Shown here piece after piece: positions 7,028 to 16,470 of a stretch of 64,000 nt of DNA. Below the pieces are notes generated by a model, which saw nothing but the letters and a program-made list of their open reading frames with translations, did not search any database and was not told the DNA's origin. The translations under genes were made by a program, and so were the position numbers. The stretch covers positions 3,008,001 to 3,072,000 of the forward strand of contig NZ_CP102258.1 of the NCBI RefSeq assembly GCF_025146565.1, in the 5' to 3' direction. This DNA is from Bacteroides eggerthii. GTDB lineage: Bacteria; Bacteroidota; Bacteroidia; Bacteroidales; Bacteroidaceae. The number at the start of each line of letters is the position of its first letter. Positions within the stretch are counted from its first letter, which is position 1.

Positions 7028-9877
7028 ATGAAAAACGACCTGTTGGCTAACCGTCACATCGGTATCAGCGAAAAAGATGAAGCACAGATGCTTCACAAAA
7101 TCGGCGTGGCAAGTCTGGACGAACTGATTGATAAAACCATCCCGACAAACATCCGCCTTAAAGCACCGCTGGCTCTGCCCGAAGCCATGACCGAATATGA
7201 ATTCGGATGCCATATTGCAGAACTGGCTGCCCAAAATAAACTTTACACAACTTACATCGGTATGGGCTGGTACAACACCATCACGCCTGCCGTAATCCAG
7301 CGTAATGTATTTGAAAACCCCGTTTGGTACACCTCCTATACGCCTTATCAAACAGAAGTGTCTCAAGGACGTTTGGAAGCCCTGATGAACTTTCAGACTG
7401 CCGTTTGCGACCTCACCGGTATGCCTCTTGCCAATTGCTCCTTACTGGATGAGGCAACTGCTGCTGCCGAAGCTGTAACAATGATGTACGCATTGCGTCC
7501 GCGCGAAATGCAGAAGTCGGGAGCCAATGTAGTATTCGTAGACGAAAGCATTTTTCCGCAGACACTGGCTGTCATCACCACCCGCGCCATCCCGCAAGGC
7601 ATTGAGATACGGACCGGGCGATACAATGAAGCAGAACTCACTCCGGACACTTTTGCCTGCATATTACAGTACCCGAATGGCGACGGCAATATAGAAGACT
7701 ACCGCACTTTTGTGGAAAATGCACATGCTGCCGGTTGCAAAGTGGCCGTTGCCGCCGATATACTAAGCCTTGCCTTGCTCACCCCGCCGGGAGAATGGGG
7801 AGCAGACATCGTGTTTGGAACAACCCAAAGATTAGGTACGCCGATGTTCTACGGCGGCCCGTCGGCTGCCTATTTTGCCACACGTGACGAATATAAGCGC
7901 AATATGCCGGGACGCATCATCGGCTGGTCTAAAGATAAATACGGAAAATTGTGTTACCGCATGGCTCTGCAAACCCGCGAGCAACATATCAAACGTGAAA
8001 AAGCAACTTCAAACATCTGTACAGCACAGGCACTGCTGGCCACAATGGCAGGTTTCTATGCCGTATATCATGGACCGGAAGGCATCCGCACCATTGCAAA
8101 ACGTATTCACAACATCGCCGCATATCTGGAAAAAGAAATCAGCAAATTGGGATACAAGCAAGTGAATGTACAATATTTCGATACACTCCGCTTTGCCCTG
8201 CCAGACAACGTATCGGCACAACAAGTCCGTACAGTTGCCCTAAGCAAGGAAGTGAACCTGCGCTATTTCAAGAACGGTGATGTGGGCATGAGCATTGACG
8301 AAACAACGGATTTGGCTGCAGTAAACGTTTTACTTTCCATTTTCGGAATTGCAGCCGGAAAGGACTATACCAAAACAACCGATATCCCTGAGAGTTGCAC
8401 CATTCAGCCGACATTCCGGCGTCAAAGCACTTATCTGACACATGAGGTATTCAATAGATACCATACGGAAACGGAAATGATGCGTTACATCAAACGACTC
8501 GACCGTAAGGACATTTCATTGGCACACTCCATGATTTCGCTTGGTTCGTGCACCATGAAGCTGAATGCCGCCGCTGAAATGCTGCCACTCAGCCGTCCTG
8601 AATTTATGAATATGCACCCGCTTGTTCCTGAGGAACAGGCAGAAGGCTATCGCGAGCTTATACACAATCTCAGCGAAGAACTGAAAATAATAACCGGATT
8701 TGCCGGAGTAAGCCTGCAACCTAATTCAGGTGCTGCCGGAGAATATGCGGGGCTTCGTGTAATCCGCGCTTATTTGGAAAACATAGGTCAAGGACACCGT
8801 AACAAAGTGCTGATACCCGCTTCGGCTCATGGTACTAATCCGGCATCGGCTGTTCAGGCCGGTTTCACCACTGTCACCTGTGCCTGTGATGAGCAGGGAA
8901 ATGTCGATATGGCCGACCTGCGTGCCAAAGCCGAAGAGAACAAAGACGACCTTGCCGCATTGATGATTACCTACCCTTCTACCCATGGTATCTTTGAAAC
9001 GGAAATCGTGGAAATCTGCAAGACTATCCATGCATGCGGTGCACAGGTCTACATGGACGGCGCCAACATGAATGCACAAGTAGGCTTGACCAACCCCGGA
9101 TTTATCGGTGCTGATGTCTGCCATCTGAATTTGCATAAAACATTTGCTTCCCCTCATGGCGGAGGCGGACCGGGTGTGGGTCCTATCTGCGTAGCCGAAC
9201 ATCTGGTTCCGTTCTTACCGGGACACGAACTTTTTGGCAATGCAACCAATCAGGTAGCGGGAGCTCCTTTCGGCAGTGCGGGTATTCTGCCTATTACCTA
9301 CGGCTATATACGCATGATGGGTACGGAGGGACTGACACGCGCCACCAAGATAGCCATTCTGAATGCCAATTATCTGGCTGCCTGCTTCAAGGACACCTAT
9401 GGCATCGTCTATCGCGGGGCAACCGGCTTTGTCGGACATGAAATGATATTGGAGTGCCGCAAAGTACACGAAGAAACAGGTATCAGCGAAAATGATATCG
9501 CCAAACGTCTTATGGACTACGGCTATCATGCACCAACCCTCTCCTTCCCTGTCCATGGAACACTGATGATAGAGCCGACGGAAAGCGAAAGTCTTGCCGA
9601 ACTAAATAACTTTGTAGATGTGATGCTTGCTATCTGGCAGGAGATTCAGGAAGTGAAAAATGGAGAAGCGGATAAGGCAGACAACGTGCTGACAAACGCT
9701 CCGCATCCTGAATATGAAGTAGTTGCCGACAACTGGGAACATAGTTACACCCGGCAGAAAGCAGCATATCCGATAGAAAGCGTACGCGACAACAAGTTTT
9801 GGGTGAATGTGGCGCGTGTAGACAACACACTGGGCGACCGTAAGTTACTGCCTACATGCTACGGATGCTTTGAATAG
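7028..9877 (+). CDS. gcvP: glycine dehydrogenase (decarboxylating), P protein of the glycine cleavage system
   Basis: A single-chain PLP enzyme of 949 residues, the normal size of the fused two-half form. It decarboxylates glycine and passes the aminomethyl group to the lipoyl H protein. The N-terminal start MKNDLLANRHIGISEKDE matches the family; the longer frame from 6926 overlaps the previous gene and is not used. In the C-terminal half, AHGTNPASA and the PLP-lysine region NLHKTFASPHGGGGPG are intact. Genes for the T, H and L proteins are not nearby, so the complex is encoded at separate loci. It ends in a strong hairpin terminator at 9886-9919. Confidence 0.96.
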   Translation: MKNDLLANRHIGISEKDEAQMLHKIGVASLDELIDKTIPTNIRLKAPLALPEAMTEYEFGCHIAELAAQNKLYTTYIGMGWYNTITPAVIQRNVFENPVWYTSYTPYQTEVSQGRLEALMNFQTAVCDLTGMPLANCSLLDEATAAAEAVTMMYALRPREMQKSGANVVFVDESIFPQTLAVITTRAIPQGIEIRTGRYNEAELTPDTFACILQYPNGDGNIEDYRTFVENAHAAGCKVAVAADILSLALLTPPGEWGADIVFGTTQRLGTPMFYGGPSAAYFATRDEYKRNMPGRIIGWSKDKYGKLCYRMALQTREQHIKREKATSNICTAQALLATMAGFYAVYHGPEGIRTIAKRIHNIAAYLEKEISKLGYKQVNVQYFDTLRFALPDNVSAQQVRTVALSKEVNLRYFKNGDVGMSIDETTDLAAVNVLLSIFGIAAGKDYTKTTDIPESCTIQPTFRRQSTYLTHEVFNRYHTETEMMRYIKRLDRKDISLAHSMISLGSCTMKLNAAAEMLPLSRPEFMNMHPLVPEEQAEGYRELIHNLSEELKIITGFAGVSLQPNSGAAGEYAGLRVIRAYLENIGQGHRNKVLIPASAHGTNPASAVQAGFTTVTCACDEQGNVDMADLRAKAEENKDDLAALMITYPSTHGIFETEIVEICKTIHACGAQVYMDGANMNAQVGLTNPGFIGADVCHLNLHKTFASPHGGGGPGVGPICVAEHLVPFLPGHELFGNATNQVAGAPFGSAGILPITYGYIRMMGTEGLTRATKIAILNANYLAACFKDTYGIVYRGATGFVGHEMILECRKVHEETGISENDIAKRLMDYGYHAPTLSFPVHGTLMIEPTESESLAELNNFVDVMLAIWQEIQEVKNGEADKADNVLTNAPHPEYEVVADNWEHSYTRQKAAYPIESVRDNKFWVNVARVDNTLGDRKLLPTCYGCFE

Positions 9878-9885
9878 AAATATTG

Positions 9886-9919
9886 AGAGGATATATCGAA
9901 AGATATATCCTCTTCTTTT
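9886..9919. terminator. intrinsic terminator after gcvP, shared with the convergent nitroreductase
   Basis: Perfect 12-bp stem AGAGGATATATC / GATATATCCTCT with a GAAA tetraloop (9898-9901), followed on the plus strand by TCTTTTA. The nitroreductase gene on the minus strand stops at 9935, so the hairpin can serve both. Confidence 0.8.
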
Positions 9920-9934
9920 ATGCCATAAAGGAAT

Positions 9935-10501
9935 TTAACGGATCACAGTTACCGTACCTTCCGCCAATTTCTTATCTTTCATGGGAGCACCCTCAGGAGC
10001 ATAGCCCAAAGCGGCACAACCATATACACGATGATTTTCGGGAACACCGAGCTTCATAAGGAAAGCGCGCACATCGGGATCGTCACAAGTCTGCCCCAAC
10101 TGGTTGATCCAACAGGAACCGATACCAAGAGACTTAGCGGCCAGGAAGATATTCTGCATGGCACAGGCACAGTCCATAGACGCCCACCATTGGGTAGGTT
10201 CGTTGGAAACGATAATCAGAGTCGGAGCATGATAATAGCAACAGTAGGTTTCGCTATGTCCCCGCTCTTGCAGACGGGGCTCGTCGCTCTTAGCAAAAGC
10301 ACCTTTTATCTTTTCATTCAGTTCTCTCAATATATCAGCATCCTGAATGGCTGTGAAATGCCATGTCTGGTAATTCATACCGCTGGGAGCATACGTTGCC
10401 GCTTCCAATATAAGATTCAAATTTTCTGCGGAAACCTGCTGTTCCGTATAAGTGCGCACACTGCGGCGCGACTTAATATTTTCCAATACTTCGTTCAACA
10501 T
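9935..10501 (-). CDS. nitroreductase-family FMN oxidoreductase
   Basis: A 188-residue cytoplasmic flavoenzyme. The FMN-phosphate binding start RRSVRTYTEQQVS (~12-24) and the ATYAPSGMNYQTWHF segment (~35-49) are typical, and the late GIGSCWINQLGQ loop matches NAD(P)H-dependent nitroreductases. Such enzymes reduce nitro compounds and quinones; activation of metronidazole is known for some Bacteroides members, but nothing here shows that role. The gene shares its strand with the HpaII-type gene whose stop lies 34 bp upstream, so the two may be cotranscribed. Confidence 0.88.
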   Translation of the reverse strand: MLNEVLENIKSRRSVRTYTEQQVSAENLNLILEAATYAPSGMNYQTWHFTAIQDADILRELNEKIKGAFAKSDEPRLQERGHSETYCCYYHAPTLIIVSNEPTQWWASMDCACAMQNIFLAAKSLGIGSCWINQLGQTCDDPDVRAFLMKLGVPENHRVYGCAALGYAPEGAPMKDKKLAEGTVTVIR

Positions 10502-10535
10502 TGCACGTCTGTTTTTTATGATTCAATGCTTGGGA

Positions 10536-11663
10536 TCACCTCTTCAGCAATCCTATCTTTACGTTTAACTTAAAGTAATATACACCATTCTCCCGTTCCA
10601 GGAAACCGTATTTGTCTTTGTCTACCGACCCCTTCTCAAAACGGCTGTTCTGATAAAGGAAATCGGCAAAAGTCTGCCGTTCGGACTTATGATAACAGAG
10701 AACCTCACCCTCTCCATTGGTCAGCAACAGCCCTTCTACGGCAGAATCCGTACCGTTGTAAATCTTAGCCGGACGCATGCCCAATGCAAGTGCCAATAGG
10801 AACTGCTTCATCTTAAACTCATAGAAACAATGTTTGTTTATCAATTCATCCTTTATCTTCAAGGGATTCATTTCCTTGATGCGTTCCGTCAGTTCAGAGA
10901 CGCGGGTGATGCCGTCCAGATGCATGGTACGCACCATTTCGGCCAACATACGGGGAAAATGCAAATCTATCATCAACAGATTGCAACGGAACACACGATC
11001 GGCAACATCGGAATATTTCAGCACCCCGCCCAAACGCTCAATCATCATCATGCGTTCGGCAACTTCCGTAGGCGATTCGGGCAAGGCGTTCACCTTGTTC
11101 ACAGTGGGTACGGCAAATTTCACGCCACTTTGCTCCAGCTTCAGATTGGCAGTGCGCCCACCGTCCAGCAGAGGATTCATACGGCTGAGGCGACAACGGA
11201 CAGTAAAACCCGTCAGCGGAGCATCCACGCTCCAAAAAGCTACGGAGAAGTCCGTACGATCCTCTGTTTTGGATTCCAAATCGTAGATGTTCACCGCATC
11301 CAGAAAGGCTTCCAATCCTTCGGAAACTTCCACTTCCTCTCCCGGCTCGTTCCGCAACAGATGAAGTATGATTTCCGCCGCATCGCCAAAGTCCGCACGA
11401 GGGAACGAAAGCACTTCCTTCTCTGCCGACGCAATGAATGTACCGTCTTTCTCCACTACACCACTGACAATACGAACATCCTCTTCCTCTATATAATAGC
11501 GGCGTGTACCGTCATGTTCCTCTCTCTGTATCAGCGCAATGGGCCAACACTTTCTATCATCTTTCTGTGCCTTCGGAGTACCCCCGAAAACTTTTCCATC
11601 CGCCAACAAACGGAAGAATGTATAGAGCTCGCCCAGCTCACGCTTAGTCGCTTCAAATGCCAT
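10536..11663 (-). CDS. HpaII-family restriction endonuclease-like protein without a nearby methyltransferase
   Basis: A 375-residue cytoplasmic protein. Its pattern fits the HpaII (CCGG) endonuclease family: an N-terminal GELYTFFRLLADGK, a middle PLTGFTVRCRLSRMNPLLDGG, NLLMIDLHFPRMLAEMV, and a C-terminal MKQFLLALALGMRP with GEVLCYHKSERQTFADFLY and YYFKLNVKIGL. R.HpaII is about 358 residues, so this is full length. No DNA methyltransferase or mismatch-repair (vsr) gene is within the window, so it would be an orphan: inactive, tamed by a distant methylase, or repurposed. The catalytic residues were not assigned with certainty. Assignment is by recalled motif pattern, not a search. Confidence 0.6.
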   Translation of the reverse strand: MAFEATKRELGELYTFFRLLADGKVFGGTPKAQKDDRKCWPIALIQREEHDGTRRYYIEEEDVRIVSGVVEKDGTFIASAEKEVLSFPRADFGDAAEIILHLLRNEPGEEVEVSEGLEAFLDAVNIYDLESKTEDRTDFSVAFWSVDAPLTGFTVRCRLSRMNPLLDGGRTANLKLEQSGVKFAVPTVNKVNALPESPTEVAERMMMIERLGGVLKYSDVADRVFRCNLLMIDLHFPRMLAEMVRTMHLDGITRVSELTERIKEMNPLKIKDELINKHCFYEFKMKQFLLALALGMRPAKIYNGTDSAVEGLLLTNGEGEVLCYHKSERQTFADFLYQNSRFEKGSVDKDKYGFLERENGVYYFKLNVKIGLLKR

Positions 11664-11692
11664 ATCAACTCAATTTTTATTAAATAAGTGTA

Positions 11693-11700
11693 CAAAGATA
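11693..11700 (-). promoter_or_regulatory. -7 promoter element (TATCTTTG) for the HpaII-like gene
   Basis: Perfect TAnnTTTG on the minus strand, 29 bp upstream of the start codon at 11663. No -33 TTTG sits at the usual spacing. Confidence 0.55.
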
Positions 11701-11788
11701 AGTAAATCCATACAAAAGATATGGAATTAACAAACTATTTCCATGCGGAGACGTTCTATCGGATATATGAAACCTAAAAAATAAAAGC

Positions 11789-12016
11789 ATGGAAAAAGAA
11801 GAAAATACAGTAACCATCACAGCCACCCCCAACGGTCCTTTTATTGTAGAAGGCCGATTCAAACTGGTGGACAGAGAAGGCAAGGCGGAAATGAAAGAAA
11901 ACCGGACAGCCCTCTGCCGCTGCGGACGCTCCTACAAGCAACCTTTTTGTGACGGCACGCACCGCAAAATCCATTATAATGATTTATCCTTGAAAAAGAT
12001 TGAAAAGAGTATCTAA
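11789..12016 (+). CDS. CDGSH iron-sulfur domain protein
   Basis: A 75-residue protein. The C-terminal half carries CRCGRSYKQPFCDGTH (~46-61), the CDGSH signature with three Cys and one His that bind a 2Fe-2S cluster. In bacteria these small proteins are thought to act in electron transfer or iron/redox sensing. The first ~45 residues (VTITATPNGPFIVEGRFKLVD) match the beta-strand entry region of such proteins. The gene is a single plus-strand unit between two minus-strand operons. Confidence 0.9.
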   Translation: MEKEENTVTITATPNGPFIVEGRFKLVDREGKAEMKENRTALCRCGRSYKQPFCDGTHRKIHYNDLSLKKIEKSI

Positions 12017-12029
12017 AGGTCCGGAGACT

Positions 12030-12632
12030 TTACTCTTCTTCAAAACGTAGAGTCTCCACCTTCTCCAGACGCGCCCTCATCTTGGGCATCATCGACTTGC
12101 GGATGCGAAGTGTCATACGGCAGTCCATATCATAGGACTGTTCCAGCATCTCCGGTTCCTCCTCTTTCACAATGCGCATTACATCATTCATGAAAGGATA
12201 TTCAAAGAGAACGGTCACCGTTTCATCCACAGTCTTTTCAATAACGGTAGCGGCAGCGATAGCCTCCGCGGCAGCAGCCTTATATGCCACTATCAAGCCA
12301 CTTGTTCCCAGCTTTATGCCGCCAAAATAGCGGACAACAACAATCAGTATGTCCGTCAGTTCATTCGAATTTATCTGCCCCAGAATAGGCTTTCCTGCCG
12401 TACCGGACGGTTCTCCGTTGTCATTGGCACGAAAGTCCTTGCGTTCATGCCCCAGCATATAGGCATAACACACATGGCGGGCATCGTAGTATTTCTTCTG
12501 ATAAGTTTCCAGATGCGCCTTTACTTCTTCAACCGTACGGACAGGCAAGGCAATGGCTATGAACTTACTGCGCTTCTCGGTGTAAATCCCTTCGGACAGG
12601 GTGGCAATGGTTTTGTACGTATCTTCACTCAT
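12030..12632 (-). CDS. YigZ/IMPACT-family protein
   Basis: A 200-residue cytoplasmic protein of the YigZ family. The hallmark NDNGEPSGTAGKPIL (~68-82) and IVVVRYFGGIKLG (~92-104) are present, followed by a C-terminal ferredoxin-like part. The molecular role is not established; the eukaryotic relative IMPACT controls Gcn2, and bacterial members are linked to translation. Its start overlaps the stop of the EamA transporter gene by 8 bp, so translation of the two is probably coupled. Confidence 0.88.
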   Translation of the reverse strand: MSEDTYKTIATLSEGIYTEKRSKFIAIALPVRTVEEVKAHLETYQKKYYDARHVCYAYMLGHERKDFRANDNGEPSGTAGKPILGQINSNELTDILIVVVRYFGGIKLGTSGLIVAYKAAAAEAIAAATVIEKTVDETVTVLFEYPFMNDVMRIVKEEEPEMLEQSYDMDCRMTLRIRKSMMPKMRARLEKVETLRFEEE

Positions 12633-13539
12633 GCCGTATAGGTATATGTTTCTTAATCAGCTCCAACAACGGCTTTGCCGCAATTATCAGTGTCACTGCG
12701 GTCAGTATCATCAATACGCCGAGCATGATACGCGGCGTGAGTTGCTCACCAAACACCACTACTCCGCAGAACAGCGCCGTCACAGGTTCCAATGCTCCCA
12801 GAATGGCAGCCGGCGTGGAGCCTATACGATGAATGGAAAGCGTCATTGCAATCAATGAGATAATAGTAGGAAACAATGCCAACGAAAACACATTCACCCA
12901 CAACAGTGGAGCGGGTACAGGCTGCAAGGCCGTACAGAAATCCAAACGTACCACATAAATGATAATTCCGAACAGCAAAGCATAGAAAGTCAGCTTTGCC
13001 GTTGGCAGATTTTTCAGGGAAGAACGGTTCACACCTACTATATATATGGCATACGTCAGCGAAGACAAGATGACGAACAACACACCCAACAGATTCAAAG
13101 TCCTACCATCTCCGCCCTCGTACAGCAGAGAGATGCCCGTAAACGCCAGCGCAATGGAGAACATTGTAATAAACGAAACCTTCTCATGAAAGAAGATCGC
13201 CATAATGATAGCCACCATTACCGGATAGACAAACAAGATAGTGGATGCAATACCTGCATCCATATAGTTATAACTCTCAAACAAGAAAAGTGAAGAAAAA
13301 GAGAACAACAGTCCCATTACCGCCAGCGGAAGTATATCCGTCTTTTTCAAGGCAAAGGATTGCTTCTTCACTTTCATCAGTATGCCCAGCATTACAATGG
13401 CAAAAAAATAGCGATAGAACAAGACGGAATCCACTTTCATTCCCGCCCCGTACAAAGGCAATGCGAACAACGGGTTCAGTCCGTAACTGGCTGCGGCAAG
13501 AGCTCCGTAAGTAAATCCTTTAAGACGATCGTTAGTCAT
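12625..13539 (-). CDS. EamA (DMT superfamily) transporter
   Basis: An inner membrane protein of 304 residues with about ten hydrophobic helices in two EamA repeats (roughly residues 10-135 and 155-285), as in drug/metabolite exporters. The start at 13539 (MTNDRLKGFTYGALA) is preferred over the ATG at 13596, because a promoter -7 element at 13564-13571 would leave the upstream ATG outside the transcript. The substrate is unknown. It is the first gene of an operon with yigZ. Confidence 0.88.
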   Translation of the reverse strand: MTNDRLKGFTYGALAAASYGLNPLFALPLYGAGMKVDSVLFYRYFFAIVMLGILMKVKKQSFALKKTDILPLAVMGLLFSFSSLFLFESYNYMDAGIASTILFVYPVMVAIIMAIFFHEKVSFITMFSIALAFTGISLLYEGGDGRTLNLLGVLFVILSSLTYAIYIVGVNRSSLKNLPTAKLTFYALLFGIIIYVVRLDFCTALQPVPAPLLWVNVFSLALFPTIISLIAMTLSIHRIGSTPAAILGALEPVTALFCGVVVFGEQLTPRIMLGVLMILTAVTLIIAAKPLLELIKKHIPIRHE

Positions 13540-13563
13540 GACAGTATTTTTCTTAATCGGGCG

Positions 13564-13571
13564 CAAAGATA
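13564..13571 (-). promoter_or_regulatory. -7 promoter element (TATCTTTG) for the EamA gene
   Basis: Perfect TAnnTTTG on the minus strand, 25 bp upstream of the chosen start codon. It decides the start site of the gene. Confidence 0.6.
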
Positions 13572-13614
13572 CTACTTTTATCCACATCTTGTTCACCTTT
13601 CCTTCAAATAGAAC

Positions 13615-14952
13615 TTACGCAGCACGCAAAGCGCAGTATTTATAATAAAGCATACCTACTGCATCAGCCAGCAGCCAACCGATAGGAATAGACCACCAAA
13701 TGCCTGCCACCCCAATGGAAGGAATGGAAGCAAGCACATACGACAACACCACGCGGGTCCCTAAAGAGATCACCGTAAGCACAACCGACATCCCCGGCAT
13801 GCGGATAGCGCGGTAATAACCGTAAAGCAGGAACAGGATGCCGATGCCACAATAGAATGTGCCCTCTATGCGCAGATATTCCACGCCGGTAGCAAGAATT
13901 TCCACCTCTTCGGGGCGGACAAAGACCAGCATCAGCGGCTCTGCAAATACAAACACAAGCATGGAAACTATCAAGGAAAAGATGACCGCAGTAAGAAAGG
14001 CGCTGCGCACTCCCCTGCGGATACGATCATAACGCTTTGCCCCAAAATTCTGCGCTATGAAAGTGGAGAATGCGTTTCCGAACTCCTGCACAGGCATATA
14101 TGCAAAGGAATCTATCTTTACGGCAGCGGCAAAGGCTGCCATAACGGCCGTACCGAAACTGTTGACCAATCCCTGTATCATCAGGATACCGAAATTCATG
14201 ACCGACTGCTGCACACAGGTCAGTGTGGAGAAAGAGACTATCTCCTTCAGACTGCAACGGTCAAAGCGCATATCCTCCCGGCGCAGTTGCAGTTCCGGCC
14301 GTTTCTTGCCTGTGTAGAGCAGTATCCCCACAGCAGCCACTCCCTGTGCTATGACGGTGGCCGCGGCAGCCCCTTCGATTCCCCAACCCAGTTGCAGGAT
14401 AAAGAACAGGTCGAGAATGACATTCAGCACAACAGAAACCGCCAGAAACCAAAGAGGAGTCACAGAATCTCCCACAGCCCGCAACAGCGCCGCATAGAAG
14501 TTATAGATAAACGTAAAGGCTATGCCACAAAAGATTATCCACAGGTAACTGCGCATCATCCCATAAATGTCCTGCGGCACTTGAAGCAAATGAAGAATAG
14601 GGTCTAAGCATATAAATGCCACCACATTCAGCAAGAATGTCACCGCCCCTATCAGTACGAATGAAACAAAAATGCTACGCCGCAAAGCGGACCGGTCTCC
14701 TGCCCCGTAGTGCAACGAGAAAACCGTACCGCTACCGATAGACAACCCTAAAAGAATGGAAATAAGAAAAACCATCAACGTATATGCCGACCCCACTGCT
14801 GCCAAAGCGCCCGATCCGATACACTGTCCCACAATAAGCGTATCGGCAATATTATAACACTGTTGCAGCAACGAACCTGCCATCATAGGCAAGGTGAAGC
14901 GCAACAGCGTACTCGTTATGCCGCCCTGAGTGAGGTTTCCATTTCGTAACAT
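13615..14952 (-). CDS. MATE-family efflux transporter
   Basis: An inner membrane protein of 445 residues with about twelve hydrophobic helices in two halves, the size and pattern of MATE (NorM/DinF-like) exporters that exchange Na+ or H+ for cationic drugs or metabolites. The N-terminal LPMMAGSLLQQCYNIADTL and the repeat GALAAVGSAYTLM fit the family, as does the middle TCVQQSVMNFGILMIQGLVNS. The substrate cannot be told. Its stop lies 18 bp past the EamA upstream region, and it forms its own transcription unit. Confidence 0.92.
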   Translation of the reverse strand: MLRNGNLTQGGITSTLLRFTLPMMAGSLLQQCYNIADTLIVGQCIGSGALAAVGSAYTLMVFLISILLGLSIGSGTVFSLHYGAGDRSALRRSIFVSFVLIGAVTFLLNVVAFICLDPILHLLQVPQDIYGMMRSYLWIIFCGIAFTFIYNFYAALLRAVGDSVTPLWFLAVSVVLNVILDLFFILQLGWGIEGAAAATVIAQGVAAVGILLYTGKKRPELQLRREDMRFDRCSLKEIVSFSTLTCVQQSVMNFGILMIQGLVNSFGTAVMAAFAAAVKIDSFAYMPVQEFGNAFSTFIAQNFGAKRYDRIRRGVRSAFLTAVIFSLIVSMLVFVFAEPLMLVFVRPEEVEILATGVEYLRIEGTFYCGIGILFLLYGYYRAIRMPGMSVVLTVISLGTRVVLSYVLASIPSIGVAGIWWSIPIGWLLADAVGMLYYKYCALRAA

Positions 14953-15113
14953 CCGCTACCGTATTTCGATATTTTCGTATTCCGTTTCGTATTTTCCTGC
15001 AAAGGTCAGCATTTTCAACATAACAGGAAAGAAAATGGCGGTATAAAATAACGGAGCGCCACATACTTTGCAACGCTCCGTTTCCACATTCATTCTTTAA
15101 AATTGTATTTTGA

Positions 15114-16361
15114 TTAGTCCAGTTTATGAATTACCAGTCCCGAACGCAACTTCGGTTCGAACCAAGTAGTCTTGGGGGGCATTATGTTGCCGGTATCGGC
15201 AATGTCCATCAACTGTTTCATGGACACAGGATACAGAGCCAAAGCCACCTTCATCTCACCGCTATCCACCCGTTTCTTCAATTCGCCTAAGCCGCGTATA
15301 CCGCCCACAAAGTCGATACGCTTATCGGAACGAAGGTCCTTGATGCCGAGGATTTCATCCAATATCAAGTTGGACGAGATGGTAACGTCCAGCACACCGA
15401 TGGGATCATTATCGTTGTAAGTGCCCGGTTTGGCAGTAAGGCTATACCACTTGCCATCCAGATAAAGGGAGAAATTATGCAATCCTGCCGGTTTGTAGAT
15501 GTCCGTACCCTTTTCTTCCACCGTAAAGTTCTCGCTTACAGCCGTCAGGAATTGTTCGGGAGTCATACCGTTCAAATCCTTCACCACACGATTATAGTCA
15601 ATGATAGTCAACTGGTTGGCCGGGAAACAAACTGCCATGAAGTAGTTGTACTCCTCATCTCCACGATGATTGGGGTTTTGCTTGGCTTTCTCCGCGCCCA
15701 CCAGGGCAGCGGCTGCGCTGCGGTGATGTCCGTCTGCAATATAGAGCGCAGGCATCTTGCCGAACTCTTTGGTTATGACGTCAATATCTTCCTGCTTGTC
15801 GATAATCCAAAACGTGTGGCCGAAGCCGTCGCCCGGAGCAATAAAGTCGTAAACAGGTTTCTGAGCCGTATAACGGGCAATGACAGCATCCAGCGTGGCA
15901 TTATCAGGGTAGGCAAAGAATACAGGTTCAATGTTGGCATTGTTCACACGCACATGCTTCATGCGGTCTTCTTCCTTATCCCGACGGGTAAGCTCATGCT
16001 TCTTGATGACACCGTTCATATAATCGGGAACGTATGCCCCCACCACCAAACCATATTGCGTTTTGCCATTCATGGTCTGGGCATATACATAATAATTTTC
16101 TTTATCGTCCTGCACCAACCAGCCTTTGTCCTGAAACATCCGGAAGTTTTCAGCAGCTTTCTGATAAACACGTTCATCATGTTCGTCCGTACCGATAGGA
16201 AAATCTATTTCGGGCTTGATGATGTGATACAAAGACTTTTCGTTTCCCGCCGCTTCTTCACGAGCCTCGGCAGAATTCAGTACGTCGTAAGGGCGGGATG
16301 CCACCTGTTCTACTAAATTCTGTGGGGGACGAATCCCTCTAAAAGGTTTTATTGTTGCCAT
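15114..16361 (-). CDS. DUF1015-family protein in the serine operon
   Basis: A 415-residue cytoplasmic protein of the DUF1015 family. The N-terminal IKPFRGIRPPQNLVEQVASRPYD, the middle MPALYIADGHHRSAAAAL (~207-225) and the C-terminal FVGGIRGLGELKKRVDSGEM are characteristic. The catalytic role is not established; the conserved ADGHHR looks like an active-site motif. Here it is the third gene after serC and serA, 109 bp downstream of serA, which supports a link to serine or phosphorylated-intermediate metabolism (inference). A long inverted repeat fills the serA-DUF1015 gap. Confidence 0.88.
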   Translation of the reverse strand: MATIKPFRGIRPPQNLVEQVASRPYDVLNSAEAREEAAGNEKSLYHIIKPEIDFPIGTDEHDERVYQKAAENFRMFQDKGWLVQDDKENYYVYAQTMNGKTQYGLVVGAYVPDYMNGVIKKHELTRRDKEEDRMKHVRVNNANIEPVFFAYPDNATLDAVIARYTAQKPVYDFIAPGDGFGHTFWIIDKQEDIDVITKEFGKMPALYIADGHHRSAAAALVGAEKAKQNPNHRGDEEYNYFMAVCFPANQLTIIDYNRVVKDLNGMTPEQFLTAVSENFTVEEKGTDIYKPAGLHNFSLYLDGKWYSLTAKPGTYNDNDPIGVLDVTISSNLILDEILGIKDLRSDKRIDFVGGIRGLGELKKRVDSGEMKVALALYPVSMKQLMDIADTGNIMPPKTTWFEPKLRSGLVIHKLD

Positions 16362-16384
16362 GGTTATTAGAATATAAATTTAAA

Positions 16385-16464
16385 TCAGGCATGAATTACA
16401 TGGAGTTTCACAGAACAAATAATATGTCCAAAGTTCTGCAAGGTTCCATGCAATCCATGCCTGA
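16385..16464 (-). repeat. long inverted repeat between serA and the DUF1015 gene
   Basis: Arms of 21 bp at 16385-16405 and 16444-16464 pair with three mismatches. An inner CAGAAC / GTTCTG pair (16411-16416 and 16433-16438) extends the stem. There is no U-run, so an RNA processing or attenuation structure is more likely than a terminator. Confidence 0.6.
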
Positions 16465-16470
16465 ATCCAA

